Part shown: positions 21,568-32,344 of the stretch, one piece after another
Position numbering within the stretch: the stretch's first letter is position 1
Layout: the number at the start of each line of letters is the position of its first letter
Source of the DNA: Pinus tabuliformis
Lineage: Eukaryota; Streptophyta; Pinopsida; Pinales; Pinaceae
Direction of reading: 5' to 3'
Assembly: GCA_031772625.1 (NCBI GenBank)
Contig: CM062814.1
Coordinates: 368,351,781-368,415,780, forward strand
DNA length: 64,000 nt
Translations under genes and position numbers: made by a program
The notes under the pieces: generated by a model
Told to the model about the DNA's origin: nothing
The model's input: only the letters and a program-made list of their open reading frames with translations
Database searches by the model: none

Positions 21568-23753
21568 TGATCTAGGTCCGGTTGTGAAGAAGGACCCTTC
21601 CAAGACCTTTTACTTTCATGAGGAATTAAAATTGCATTTTAAAAGAACATTAATGAATACATCTACATGCAAAAAATAAGAGGAATATAAAAATCATCAA
21701 CACATGAAAACATAAGCATTGATAACGGAGTTCGTCCAGGAGGGACTACATCTCTGGGCCCAAGTGTTAAGATGGTGTAGGCCGTTGCATTAAGTGTTGT
21801 TAATAATGGTGATGTACGTGCAAGAGCTGATGTCGCGATCATACAAGGAAAAATGCCCTCACGCAAGAGTGGCTCTAAGAGATATTCCACAACTAGAACT
21901 CTGATTCAAAAGACTCCTATCAGTATGACACAAAAACATGCTTGGTGAGCATCTCGCCAACATGGCACAAAAGGGATGTCAAAAAAAAACACATGCATGA
22001 TGACATGTAATAAACAAGGGTATCCCAGCAACATACAAGAAGGGATCTCAAAACATAACATGATGAGTTATGGCAGCAAGTACATCATGTGAAATATTTT
22101 GCATCAAATCGAGCAAGGAATCATGACAACATATAATAAATAAGATCCTGCCTCAATATCAATCAAGGATCCATGTAGAATAATGTAATAAGAATAAATA
22201 CATGAACAATAATCATATACCTTACACCACGGGCCAGCTAAAGAAGTGGATGTTCATATCTTTAGAAAAACAATCCACGGTGAATCGTTGTTCACATTGT
22301 CGATGTGCAGGCACAACCCGCTACCAATATGGACTCCGACTTCACTATGAATGGCCATATGAAGAAGTGGGGGGCATCTGAAACAGCTGTCAATAAGCTG
22401 AAGCTTGCTGAAACATTGACCTCATAGCATCACTCAAAAGGAAGACTGTTCTGGACTTCTCTACAATGTAGCTCTCGTGCTATCTCGTTCTGTAGCACTC
22501 TGGCTATGTCGCTGCTACTCTGCGGCTCTGCCTGACCTTTTGTTTCTTTGGCTCACCTTCTCTTGCTACCTCGATCAAGATATGTGGCTCTCTGCAGCGT
22601 ATCAGCACTCGGGTTTTCAAGCGCTCTGGCACTCAGGCTTCTCTGAGTAAACCCACGGCACTGTCCAACCATCCCCATCTATCTGTCCCTCTCATGTTGT
22701 GACTCTCCATCGGGTGCAACCTCCTCATTGAGGTGATGTTGGTACTCAATATAGGCTCTCGGGCTCTCTCTCCCTCTAGCACGTAGCCCCTCTAGCACAG
22801 GCTCTCTGGCCTTCTCCAGCCTTGGCTCTCTGTCACCCATCATGTTTTATAAGACGTTTGGGACAAGGCCGCATAAAAATTGGGGTTTTTTGTTTAGGAA
22901 TAGAATCTGTTTGCATAGAAGGATCGGTTGGCGCAACAAACCTTCGAAGGTAGGATTTTTCCCATTTAAACTAATAATACATAGAAAACATTGATAATCT
23001 GATCGAAAAGTTATAAAGCCAGACATCAAATTTCATTCAATCTGATCCATAAACCCATTGGGTCCACGCTATATCGCAATCACATATCATTTTATTAACA
23101 TCCCTGTATATCAGGGGATCACCAATCGTTGATCGCCAATTTTCCAATCCGCCGATCACCGATAAGCCAATTAGATTTAGACCGTTGATCTGTTCTGATC
23201 GGACGGTCCAGATTGCATCGTTGTCACTATCACATTGTCGCTTGGAATCGAGATCATCGATCTCCCGATCGTTTATTTAATCGTGGCCGTTGATCGGTTT
23301 CCTATCCTACGGCTGAGATCACATCGCATCTCGCTATCACTACGGCCCGAGGTTCTGTCTTTGGCATCCACCAATACTAATTGCCGATTTCATGACTTAA
23401 GTCTTCTACATTGCCGATTGCCTACCCCTGACTCCGATTAATCGAAGATCACTGATCAGGGGTTCTAAGGGCTCTCCTTAAGTCCTCTCTTTGCACTTCT
23501 TCTGATGTGATTTGCTTTAAAAGGCTAAAAACCCATTTTTAGAGGAAAATGCCTCATTTTCAAAGGAAAAAAGCGAACTCTTTTCTCAATAACTACATCA
23601 TCCAGACTCAGATTGAAGTGTCGTTCGCACCTCCATGATTAGGACAACAATATTTACACTCTAGTCCTGGGACAACATTATTCTGAATATCTTGATTTTC
23701 ATGCATTCATGAGCCTCTTTGTCCTGTGTGTCTTTCTGGAGCCACTTGGATCA
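21568..23753 (-). repeat. 3' LTR of element B (2186 bp)
   Basis: On the minus strand it begins TGATCCAAGTGGCTCC (right end) and finishes GACCTAGATCA (left end). It is a direct repeat of 30294-32344. It keeps about 130 bp near 22918-23047 that are missing from the other LTR. It has a CT-rich plus strand (GGCTCTCTGGC words) and a GATC-rich part at 23114-23458. Confidence 0.9.
22845..22851 (-). promoter_or_regulatory. Candidate TATA box in the 3' LTR of element B
   Basis: TATAAAA on the minus strand within CTTATAAAACATGATGG. The same motif is kept in the 5' LTR at 31569-31575. Promoter role inferred from motif and location only. Confidence 0.45.
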
Positions 23754-23766
23754 ATCCTCCCCACTA
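23754..23766 (-). other. Polypurine tract of element B
   Basis: On the minus strand TAGTGGGGAGGAT directly precedes the TG of the 3' LTR. Element C has the similar CAGTGGGTAGGAA at the same place. Confidence 0.8.
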
Positions 23767-24602
23767 AGGAGCTTTTGGTCCTCCAAAAGGATGGAAAATA
23801 ATCTGCAACTCTCTATGTACCCTGTCTACATCACAAGCATCCTGAAAAGGTCTCACTTCCATCTCCTTCACCTTTGTTCTTTGGAGCCTTAAGTGACGAA
23901 CCGACACCTGCTACATCTGCAACCTATAGTAAATTTTTTTACAAATTACATGCTTGAATGATATCACCAACTAATCACCCAAACATCCCATACTTGCCAC
24001 GAGTTTATAACATATACTTAGTGGTCAAGTTTACAACAAAATGGACGTAATATCTCAACTATGACAACAAGGCCAACCTATCATGGTTGCTTCAAAAAGT
24101 GATCGAAGACTCATCACCATTGCAACACATGACTTACATGCATAAGGCCAAACACTATTATTTCGAAAAGTGATGGAAACATAACATCACTTTCAGAGTT
24201 TTAACATGCAACTCAAAATACGACTCAAAACATGACGAGACATCATTGTTGCTGACCAAATAATGGAAACACATCATCACTTTTACACTTTAAAATGCAA
24301 AAAATGATTTACAAAAGAATCACCATGAAATGACATCATTTCTAGAAACCATTTTTCACTTATTATGCTGAATGGATCACCTCCTTAAGGTGGTTTTTCT
24401 TGTCGGACAACTGCTTTACGTGGTTCACACACCGATGCTTTGTCTTTAAGGTGTTGTTCTGGATGGACCTTCCAGCAAGTGGCTCTTTGATGGCCAATTC
24501 TGTCGCAATGAATGTAGTAGGTTTTCTTCCTCCATATCTACTTAACCTGTCTTTTTTATGCTGTTGAGAGGGTCTTTCACGGCTCTTGAGTGCTGCCATT
24601 CT
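23767..24602 (-). other. 3' internal region of element B
   Basis: Shares landmarks with element C downstream of its Gag frame (GGAGCTTTTGGTCCTCCAAAA beside the tract, GAGTTTATAACA, CATCATCACTTTTACA). An open minus-strand frame at 24363-24599 (78 codons) starts with RMAALKSRERP, which aligns with CWKRMATYRK of element A, so it is the end of the Gag-like frame after a CCHC knuckle. Confidence 0.6.
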
Positions 24603-25098
24603 TTTCCAACACTTAGAAAAGGTATGGTTAGGTAAACCTCAAAAGGTGAATGTTTTTCTATTCCTTGATCTTCATTCATTATTGACAACATGATCATAAT
24701 CAAAATGAACATTTGAAGATAGGAAATGGTTATACCTTCCTTTGTTGTCTTTGATGTCAGTATGGTGATGAGAGCTTGCCTCAGCTCTCTCCCTACAATG
24801 GAAACAACCATGGGATGATGGAGATATGTTCCCATCATTCTCTTTCCTTGAGGATGTCTCGGATGAATCTGACACCTTTGAGCACTCTCCTTTAGTGTAC
24901 CTCGAGCCTACAAATGGATGTCCGTGCACACCCTTCAAAGGTGTAGTTATGCCTTGGTTATTAGCACCAAGTTCTTCTTTCTCCTCATGCCTCATCCTTT
25001 TAAGGAGCCTCATGTTTGTCCCTATAATTGTGATCTCCAAATCTCCAACAGACATCATATTATGAGAAGATGAAATAGAAAGGAAATCAACATCTTTT
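24603..25098 (-). pseudogene. Gag-like remnant of element B, second G-patch and knuckle
   Basis: Minus-strand frame from just past the truncated copia LTR down to 24672. It holds a decayed G-patch at about 24885-25040 (LLKRMRHEEKEELGANNQGI, several glycines lost) and an acidic, Ser-rich linker (SKVSDSSETSSRK) that also follows the G-patch in element C. Past a frameshift, a broken CCHC knuckle reads GLPNHTFSKCWKRM near 24600-24645, with the first two cysteines gone. This is the part of the G-patch Gag downstream of the copia insert. Its G-patch repeats the one at 29730-29878, so the region is duplicated around copia. No enzyme domain. Confidence 0.65.
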
Positions 25099-25149
25099 AC
25101 CCTTAAACCCCCTATTAACTTTGTGGAAAGAATATAACAAAACCTAGCA
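25099..25149 (-). repeat. Truncated 3' LTR of the first copia element (about 51 bp)
   Basis: Minus strand: TGCTAGGTTTTGTTATATTC, then TTTCCACA and ATAGGGGGTTT, matching the start of the 5' LTR (29600-29650). Similarity stops abruptly at about 25099, where element B sequence follows. Confidence 0.75.
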
Positions 25150-25161
25150 TTCTCCCACTTG
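25150..25161 (-). other. Polypurine tract of the first copia element
   Basis: CAAGTGGGAGAA on the minus strand, the usual copia form, immediately before the TG of the 3' LTR. Confidence 0.85.
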
Positions 25162-25198
25162 TTGTTTTCTTTCCATAGGGGGCCACAAGGAAGCTTAG

Positions 25199-28100
25199 TC
25201 ATTTTCCCAACCCTGAAAAGCCCATTGTCTCTCTACACCAAGAGAACTTCTCATAGTTCACAGATTTTGTTAATGCATCTACAGTATTCTTTAAAGTGTC
25301 CATCTTTAGCAGCAGCACTTTTTTGTCTTCTATCATATCCCTCACAAAATGATATTGAACATCAATGTGCTTTGTCTTTGAATGATATGCAGGGTTCTTT
25401 GCCATGAAAATTGCACTTTGGTTGTCACAGTCCATCCTTATAGCTTCATGTACTAACCCCATACTTGAACACAATATCTACAACCAAACTACTTCCTTGC
25501 TTGCATGAGTGGCTATCGGGTATTCTGTCACTGTAGTTGATAGTGCCACTACAGATTGTTTCTTACTCACCCAACTGACTGCTCCTCCAAATAGGTTAAA
25601 CACATACCCACTTGTAGATCTTCTCTGATCTAGATCTCCAGCCCAGTCTACATCAACAAAGCCACGAATATCTAACACTCTGTCCAATCCTGGTCTTCCC
25701 TGGTAGCACAAACCATAATCACTAGTGCCACGCAAATACTTGAAAGCTCGCTTCACTACTGTCCAATGCTCCTTTCCTGGTTTTGAAATAAACATGCTCA
25801 ATACTCCCACTACATGTGTAATGTTGGTCTAGTACAGACCATTGCATACATCACGCTACTGACTGCACTTGCATATGGAACACAGGACATGTCCTCTTCC
25901 TCTTCTTGTGTCTTGGGAAACTGTTCAACAGATAACCTCACACCTACAGGAATAGGAACCTTGACCAGTTTACTATCCTAGATATTAAACCTCTGCAATA
26001 TTGTCTCGACATACTTCCTCTGATTTAACTAGAGCTTCCTCTTTGCCCGATCTCTTTTAATTTCCATTCCCAGAATATAGTTTGCACCACCAAGATCTTT
26101 CATGTCGAATTTGGAGGACAATTGGGTCTTCAAATCCTATATAACGTCTTTGCCATTTCCAACCAACGACATATCATCCACATACAAGCCCAAATAAATA
26201 ACTCGGTCACCAATTAATCTAAAATACACACAATGATCTTCTTTCCTTCTGGTGAAGCCAAGTTCTCATACAAATGTATCAAATTTCTGATACCACATCC
26301 TTAGTGACTGTTTTAACCCATATAGAGACTTCTTTAACTTACATACCAGTTCTTTCTTACCCTTCACCACAAAGCCTTCAGGTTGCTTCATGTAGATCTC
26401 CTCTTCTAGATCCTCATGAAGAAATGTTGTCTTCACGTCCATCTATTCTACCTCAAAATCAAAAGCAGTAGCAACAAATAAAATTAATCTAATATAAGTT
26501 ACCTTGGCAACAGGAGAAAAAATATCACCAAAATCAATTCCTGGCACCTTGGAATAACCTTTTGCTACCAACCGAGCTTTGTATTTCTCCACTTTTCCTT
26601 CTGCATTTGTCTTCTTTTTGAACACCCATTTGCTGTCAATGGGTTTCCTTTTAGCCATCAACTCCACCAAATCCCAAGCCTCATTTTTGTGCAAAGATGC
26701 CATTTCATCAACCATGGCCTCTTTCCAGTGTTTTCCATCCTCTGAATCCACTTCTTCCTTCACAATTCTGTAATCATCATCAGTAACAGATAAAGCAAAA
26801 TTTGAACAGAAAGCAGATGGACTATACCTTTCTAGTTTCCTTCTTTATTGAACTGATCTTCTCATAGTCAGAGTTTGTGGCTCTTCATCTTCTGATTCCT
26901 CCTTTGTTGTAGAGTATGATTCTTACTCCTTTAGCTCAAACTCTATCTTCTCAGGTTCCTTTGGTTGGACTTCATGTCTAATAACATCTTTCACCTCTCT
27001 GAACACCACATCTCAGTTGTACATAACCTTCCTTTTTACTGGGTTCCAAAGCATATAACCCTTTAAACCATCATTATACCCAATAAAGATGCACTTTTCA
27101 GATTTACTATCCAACTTGGTTCTTTTCTCCTTTGGAACATGTCCATATGCATCACATCCAAATACCCTTAGATGTGAAAGAGAGGGTTTCTTACCAGTCC
27201 ATACCTCTTATGGAGTCTTATCGTCCAACGCTAATGAAGGTGACCTGTTGACCAGGTAACATGCAATATCCACCGCCTCTGCCTAGAATTCCTATCCTAA
27301 CCTGACACCACTGAGCATGCTTCTTGCCCTTTCCATCAACATCTTGTTCATTCTTTCTGCAACTCCATTTTTCTAAGGTGTATATGGAGTAGTCTTCCAT
27401 CGTGTTATACCATACTTCTTACAGAATTCTTCAAATTCTTTACTGCAAAACTCTCCACCATTATCTGTCCTCAGCACCTTTATCTTCTTCTCTACTAGTT
27501 TTTCACTAGAGCCTTAAATTATTTAAACCTATCAAAGACCTCAGATTTCTTCTTAAGGAAATATATCCACGTATTCCTTGAGAAGTCATCTATAAATGAT
27601 ACATAGTACACAGACTTACCTAGTGATGGAACCTTCACAGGTCCAAACACATCACTGTGTACAAGCTCTAATATATATTTCGCCCTCTTACCACCAGAGG
27701 GGAAACTCACCCGATTCCTCTTCCCATATACACAATTTTCACAGAAATAAAAATCCAAAGAGCTATTACTCATACCTTCTACATACCTTTACCATGAAGT
27801 ATTCGAAGGCCCTTCTCTCCAATATGTCCAAGCCTTTGGTGTCATAGCATGGTATTTTCTCCATAGACCACTAGATTTTTTGCTCCACTTTCAGGAACCA
27901 CAAAACTGTTGCACCCATCAACAACAGTGCTACCTTGCTGCTTGTACAAAGTTCCAATCCAAACTCCCCGCATCAATACCAGTCATCCCTGAACCATCTT
28001 GCAGGTATCCTTCTCGAACACTATTTTTACACCTACATGATCCAGCTTACTAATATAAATTAGATTTCTGACTAATGTAGGAATATGCAGAAAACACGGA

Positions 28101-29109
28101 ACTGTTCTAACCCTTCCACCTTGTAGCTTCAACTTTACTGTTCCATGACCAATGATTCTAGCCTTCCTGTCATCCCCCAAGAAGACATCACCACCATCAT
28201 ATTTCTCGTACTCACAGAACCACTCTCTACGGGGAGTGAAGTGAAAGGATGCACCTGAGTCAATCAACCATGCCTCATGATCTACACGTGTACTTGAAGA
28301 AGCCAAGTACACATCCCCACCTTCATCTGAGGTGATTTTCACCTCAGAAGGATCCTCATCAAATCCCTTTCCTTTGTCAGGAGATTTAGACTTACAGTCC
28401 CTTTTGTAGTGCCCTTCCTTTCCACATTTCCAGCACACCACCTTTACAGGTTTTCCTGGAGATTTAGATCTCCCACTCGATGACTTATTTTTGTTTCTAT
28501 TCTGGGCCCACCCTCGTACAGACAAGGCATCACCATTTTGGTTCTCCATATTTTTCCGTCTCACCACCTCCGTCAACAAGGATGAGACTATTTCATCAAA
28601 ATGCAAGGCAATTTCATTTCTACCTATTGCAATAACCAGGATATCCCATGAATCTAGTAGAGAACACAACAAACCGATGCACTTATCTTCATCTGAAATT
28701 TTAACATCAACAGATGCTAATTGACTTACCACAGTATTAAATGCATTCAGATGCTCTGTCACCAAGTCTCCATCTTTCATCCTCAGGTTGTATAGATTTT
28801 TCCGCAGGAACAGTTTATTCACCAGAGACTTAGATTGGTACAAAATCCCTAACTTGTCCCACAAAGCCTTCACTGTAGCTCCCCTGATACATTCAACGAT
28901 ACTGAATCTGAGACACACAATTTTATTGTGCTCTTTTCCCTCCGATCCAACTTCTTCCATTCTTCATCAAACACTCTCGTTGGTATAGTACTTGAATCTA
29001 TCGTGATCCACTGATATTTATCCACTAATAGATCCTCCATCTTGAGCTTCCACAACTCAAAACTCTGAACATTAAATTTCTCAATCTCTATCTTTCCACT
29101 ACTCGCCAT
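25199..29109 (-). pseudogene. Copia gag-pol polyprotein, broken (Tnt1-like)
   Basis: Starts at ATG 29107-29109 (MASSGKIEIEKFN). Gag (UBN2-type) runs to about 28440, with one frameshift near 28960-28870. Next come the CCHC knuckle CWKCGKEGHYKRDC (28394-28435) and the protease DSGAS (about 28246-28263). The integrase zinc region ends in CENCVYGKRNR, with core landmarks HSDVFGPV and FIDDFSRNTW (27519-27773) and AERMNKMLMERARSML near 27330. Reverse transcriptase spans about 26763-25990 (WVFKKKTNAEGKVEKYKARL; catalytic YVDD at 26173-26184). RNase H runs 25810-25199 (DVDWAGD; SKEVVWL; ends near GFSGLGK). Stops and shifts break it throughout, though a 325-codon stretch (27983-28960) is still open. 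The family makes a single polyprotein for reverse transcription and integration. This copy cannot. Confidence 0.92.
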
Positions 29110-29216
29110 ATTCTTTCACCACCAGAATCGATCTCGCAGATCTCCCACTAAACAGTGTCTACCACAAGCCCGAGCGAAACCCCTCAGCAACAAAGGCATC
29201 CCATTGAAGCAAAATC

Positions 29217-29228
29217 CCTCTGATACCA
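29217..29228 (-). other. Primer-binding site of the first copia element (initiator-Met)
   Basis: TGGTATCAGAGG on the minus strand, 11 of 12 to the consensus, 2 nt from the LTR end. Confidence 0.88.
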
Positions 29229-29230
29229 AA

Positions 29231-29650
29231 TGTAGGTTTTAACCCCATATAGAAATTACTTGCATACGAATTCTAAAACATAGAAAATAAACAATGTGAG
29301 AGCATAACACATATACACAGAGATTTTCCCGTGGATCCCAAAACCAGGACAACTAGCTTGATTTTTCATTATGTTCCTTTCAATGTTACAATACACATTT
29401 ATACATTCTGAAGCATCCAATACGATGGACCAGAAACCATCGTGTCCAATACCATGGACCGAAAACCATCGCATCCAAGAATAACATGTGCGAAAATCAT
29501 GCACAAAACCATAGGTGGGTCCGCTGAACCTAACATAGGGTCCAAAACCAAAATTTTCTGAGGCACTACCCTGGACCACATAAAGTAGGGTTATGGGTGC
29601 CCTTCAAACCCCCTATAAAATATGTGGAAATAATATAACACAACCCAAAA
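29231..29650 (-). repeat. 5' LTR of the first copia element (about 420 bp)
   Basis: Left boundary fixed by the primer site (the minus-strand LTR ends AACCTACA). Right boundary set by alignment with the 3' LTR start; its TG has decayed to TT. It contains ACCATCG/CCATGG-rich short repeats at 29418-29470. Confidence 0.75.
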
Positions 29651-30233
29651 TCTTTCGATTTAGAATGATCTGGTGAGGGCTGCTCATAATCCATTGTTGG
29701 TGGTTCACTAAATGTCGTGGTGCATTTCCCAACTTCTTTCCAGACATACCCAAGTCCTGCTTGATGGGGTAATTCCTCTACTTTGATGGGCTTAGCAATG
29801 CCTTAGACATTAACGCCCAAGACTTCTCCTTCATACCCCATTCTCTTCAGTAGTTTGGAGCCAATTCCTGTGGTGTGATTTTCAAACACAGTGAAATCAT
29901 CATCAAGAAATATACATGAATATGGAGAACTACCTATTACCTCACATGGGTCTCACTGCAGCTTTTCCAAGGCCTCATCCTTTCTTGCAACTGTCATAGC
30001 AAACTTTGTTTTTCCTCTTTCTCTTCAAGTAGATGCATCTTCAATTCATCATTCTCTATTTGACGATTATGTTTGTTTTGCTTCACTTCTTCCATGGCCT
30101 CTTCTGTGGCTTGCAACTGAAGCTGTAATCGCTCCTTTTCCTCGGTCTCTTTCTGTATAGTTTCATACAAAATTTCCACTTTCTTGGAAATGTCAAGCAT
30201 GGCCTCGTACATTGCTCTTTCATCCTCTATCAT
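29651..30233 (-). pseudogene. Gag-like remnant of element B, coiled coil and first G-patch
   Basis: Begins at ATG 30231-30233. A Glu/Lys-rich coiled coil of about 80 residues (KKVEILYETIQKETEEKERL and similar) is open to 29994. After a frame change, a G-patch follows at about 29730-29878 (TGIGSKLLKRMGYEGEVLG, then a stop in place of Gln, then GIAKPIKVEELP). A linker runs up to the copia boundary at 29650. The order coiled coil then G-patch equals that of element A. No capsid-like Gag core precedes it, and the start lies only about 47 bp after the primer site. The internal TAA is one C-to-T change from CAA. Confidence 0.75.
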
Positions 30234-30279
30234 TGCATGTTCCTTTGTTCACGCTGCAATTCACATCAATGCAAAGACC

Positions 30280-30291
30280 GCTCTGATACCA
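30280..30291 (-). other. Primer-binding site of element B (initiator-Met)
   Basis: TGGTATCAGAGC on the minus strand, 12 of 12 to the consensus, 2 nt after the LTR end GATCA. Confidence 0.93.
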
Positions 30292-30293
30292 CT

Positions 30294-32344
30294 TGATCTA
30301 TGTCCAGGTGTGAAGAAGGACCCTTCCAAGACCTTTTACTTTCGTGAGGTGTTAAAATTTCATTTTAAAAGAACATTAATGAATACATCTTCATGCAGAA
30401 AAGAAGAGGAATATAACAATCATCAACACATGAAAACATAAGCATTGATAATGGAGTTCATCCAGGAGTGACTACATCTCTGGGCCCCAGTGTCAAGATG
30501 GTGTGGGCCACTACATTAAGTATTGTCAATAATGGTGATGTACATAAGAGATGATGTCGTGATCATACAAGGAAAAATTCTCTCATGCAGGAGTGTCTCT
30601 AAGAGATATTCCACAACTAGAACTCTCAATCAAAAGACTCCTATCAGTATGACACAAAAACATGCATGGTGAGCATCCCGCTAACATGGCACAAAAGGGA
30701 TGTTAAAACAAAACACATCCATGAAGACATGTAATAAATAGGAGTATCTTAGCAACATACAACAGGGGATCCAAAAACATAACATGATGAGTTATGGCAA
30801 TAAGTACATCGTTTGAAATATTCGGCATCAAATCTAGCAAGGAATCATGACAACATATAATAAATAAGATCATGCCTCAATGTCAATCAAGAATCCATGC
30901 AGCATAATGTAATAAGAAGAAATACATGAACAATAATCATATACCTCACACCACGGGCCATCTAAAGAAGTGGATGTTCATATCTTTTGAAAAACAATCC
31001 ACGGTGAATAGTTGTTCACATTGTCGATGCACAGGCACAACCTGTTACCAATCTGGACTCCGACCTCACTACGAATGGTCATCTAAAGAAGCGGGGGGCA
31101 TCTGAAATAGTTTTCAATAAGCTGAAGCTTATTGAAACATTGATGTCATAGCATTTCTAAAAAATAAGACTGTTCTGGACTTCTCTGCGATGTAGCTCTC
31201 GATCTCTCTAGTTCTTTAGCACTCTGGCTATGCCACTACTGCTTTGCAGCTCTGTCTGGCCTTCTCGTTCTTTGGCTCACCTTCTCTTGCTATCTTGATC
31301 AAGCTCTGTGGCTCTCTGCAGCGTATTGGCGCTCTAGTTTTCAAAGGCTTTGGCACTTAGGCTTGTCTGAGTAAACTCGTGACACTATCCATCCATCCCA
31401 ATCTATCTGTCCCTCTCATGCTGTGACTCTCCATCGGGCGCAACCTCCTCATTGAGGTGATGTTGGCACTTAGAATAGGCTCTCGGGCTCTCTCTCTCTC
31501 TAGCATGCAGCCTCTCTGGCACAGGCTCTCTGGCCTTCTCCAGCCTCGGCTCTCTGTCACCCATCATGTTTTATAACATGTTTGGGACAAGGCCACATAA
31601 AAATAGGGGTATGTTGTTTAGGAATAGAAGTCGTTTTCATAGAAGGAACGGGTCCGTGCTATATCGCAATCGCATATCGCTCTATTAATGGCCCTGTATA
31701 TTGGGGGATTGTCGATCACCGATCGTCGATCCGTCGATCTACCGATCACCAATAAGATGATTAGATCTACATCGTTGATTTGTTCCAATCGGATGGTCCA
31801 GATTGCTTCGTTGTCACTATCGCATCGCCCCTTGGCATCGGGATTGTTGATCTCCCGATCGCTAATTTAATCATGGCCATTGATCAGTTTCCGATCTGAC
31901 GGCTGAGGTCACATCGCATCTCGCTATCGCGATGACCCGGGGTTCTGCCTTTGGCATCTGCCGACGCCGATCACTGATCACATGACTTAAGTCTCCGACT
32001 TCGCCGATTGCCTGCCCTTGACTCCGATTAATCGGAGATCACCGATCAAGGGTTCTAAGGGCCTGCCTTAAGTACGCCCTTTGCACTTCTTCCGATGCAA
32101 TTTGCTTTTTAAAGCTAAAAACCCATTTTTAGAGGAAAACACCTCATTCTCAAAGGAACAAAGGTGAACTCTTTTCGCGGTAACTTTAGCATCTGGACTC
32201 GGTTTGAAGCATCGTTCACACCTCCATGATGAGAATGACGAGATCTACACTCTGGTCCTAGGACGACATCATTCTGAATACTTTGATTTTCGGTTGTTCA
32301 TGAGCCTTTTTGTCCCATGTGTCTTTCTGGAGCCACCTAGATCA
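30294..32344 (-). repeat. 5' LTR of element B (2051 bp)
   Basis: Direct repeat of 21568-23753. On the minus strand it starts TGATCTAGGTGGCTCC and ends GGACATAGATCA. Candidate TATA box TATAAAA at 31569-31575. About 130 bp present in the other LTR are deleted here near 31640. Confidence 0.9.

Larger units (their letters stand above)
25099..29650 (-). mobile_element. Ty1/copia element (Tnt1-like), 3' LTR truncated
   Basis: Minus-strand copia: 5' LTR at 29231-29650, primer site at 29217-29228, broken gag-pol at 25199-29109, polypurine tract at 25150-25161 and only about 51 bp of 3' LTR (25099-25149). The domain order protease, integrase, reverse transcriptase, RNase H is diagnostic of Ty1/copia, and the Gag/CCHC/DSGAS style is that of Tnt1-94-like elements. 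Because most of the 3' LTR is missing, no target duplication can be read. Confidence 0.88.
21568..32344 (-). mobile_element. Element B: G-patch Gag LTR element carrying a copia insertion
   Basis: Minus-strand element: 5' LTR at 30294-32344, initiator-Met primer site at 30280-30291, Gag-like remnants on both sides of a copia element, polypurine tract at 23754-23766 and 3' LTR at 21568-23753. It lies inside the 3' LTR of the outer element, with GTCAT (21563-21567) and CTCAT (32345-32349) as a 4-of-5 target duplication. The uninterrupted 5' LTR of the outer element confirms the empty site. Without copia the internal region is about 2 kb and has no pol. LTR ends (TGATC...GATCA on the minus strand) and coding content match element A. 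The G-patch region is present on both sides of the copia insert, which a simple insertion does not explain. Confidence 0.9.

Noticed and set aside
28491..28988. Plus-strand frames over copia gag
   Set aside because: Antisense shadows of the strongly supported gag-pol frame.
31357..31560. Arg/Glu/Ser-rich minus-strand frame
   Set aside because: Falls in the GA-rich part of the element B LTR and is broken in the partner LTR.
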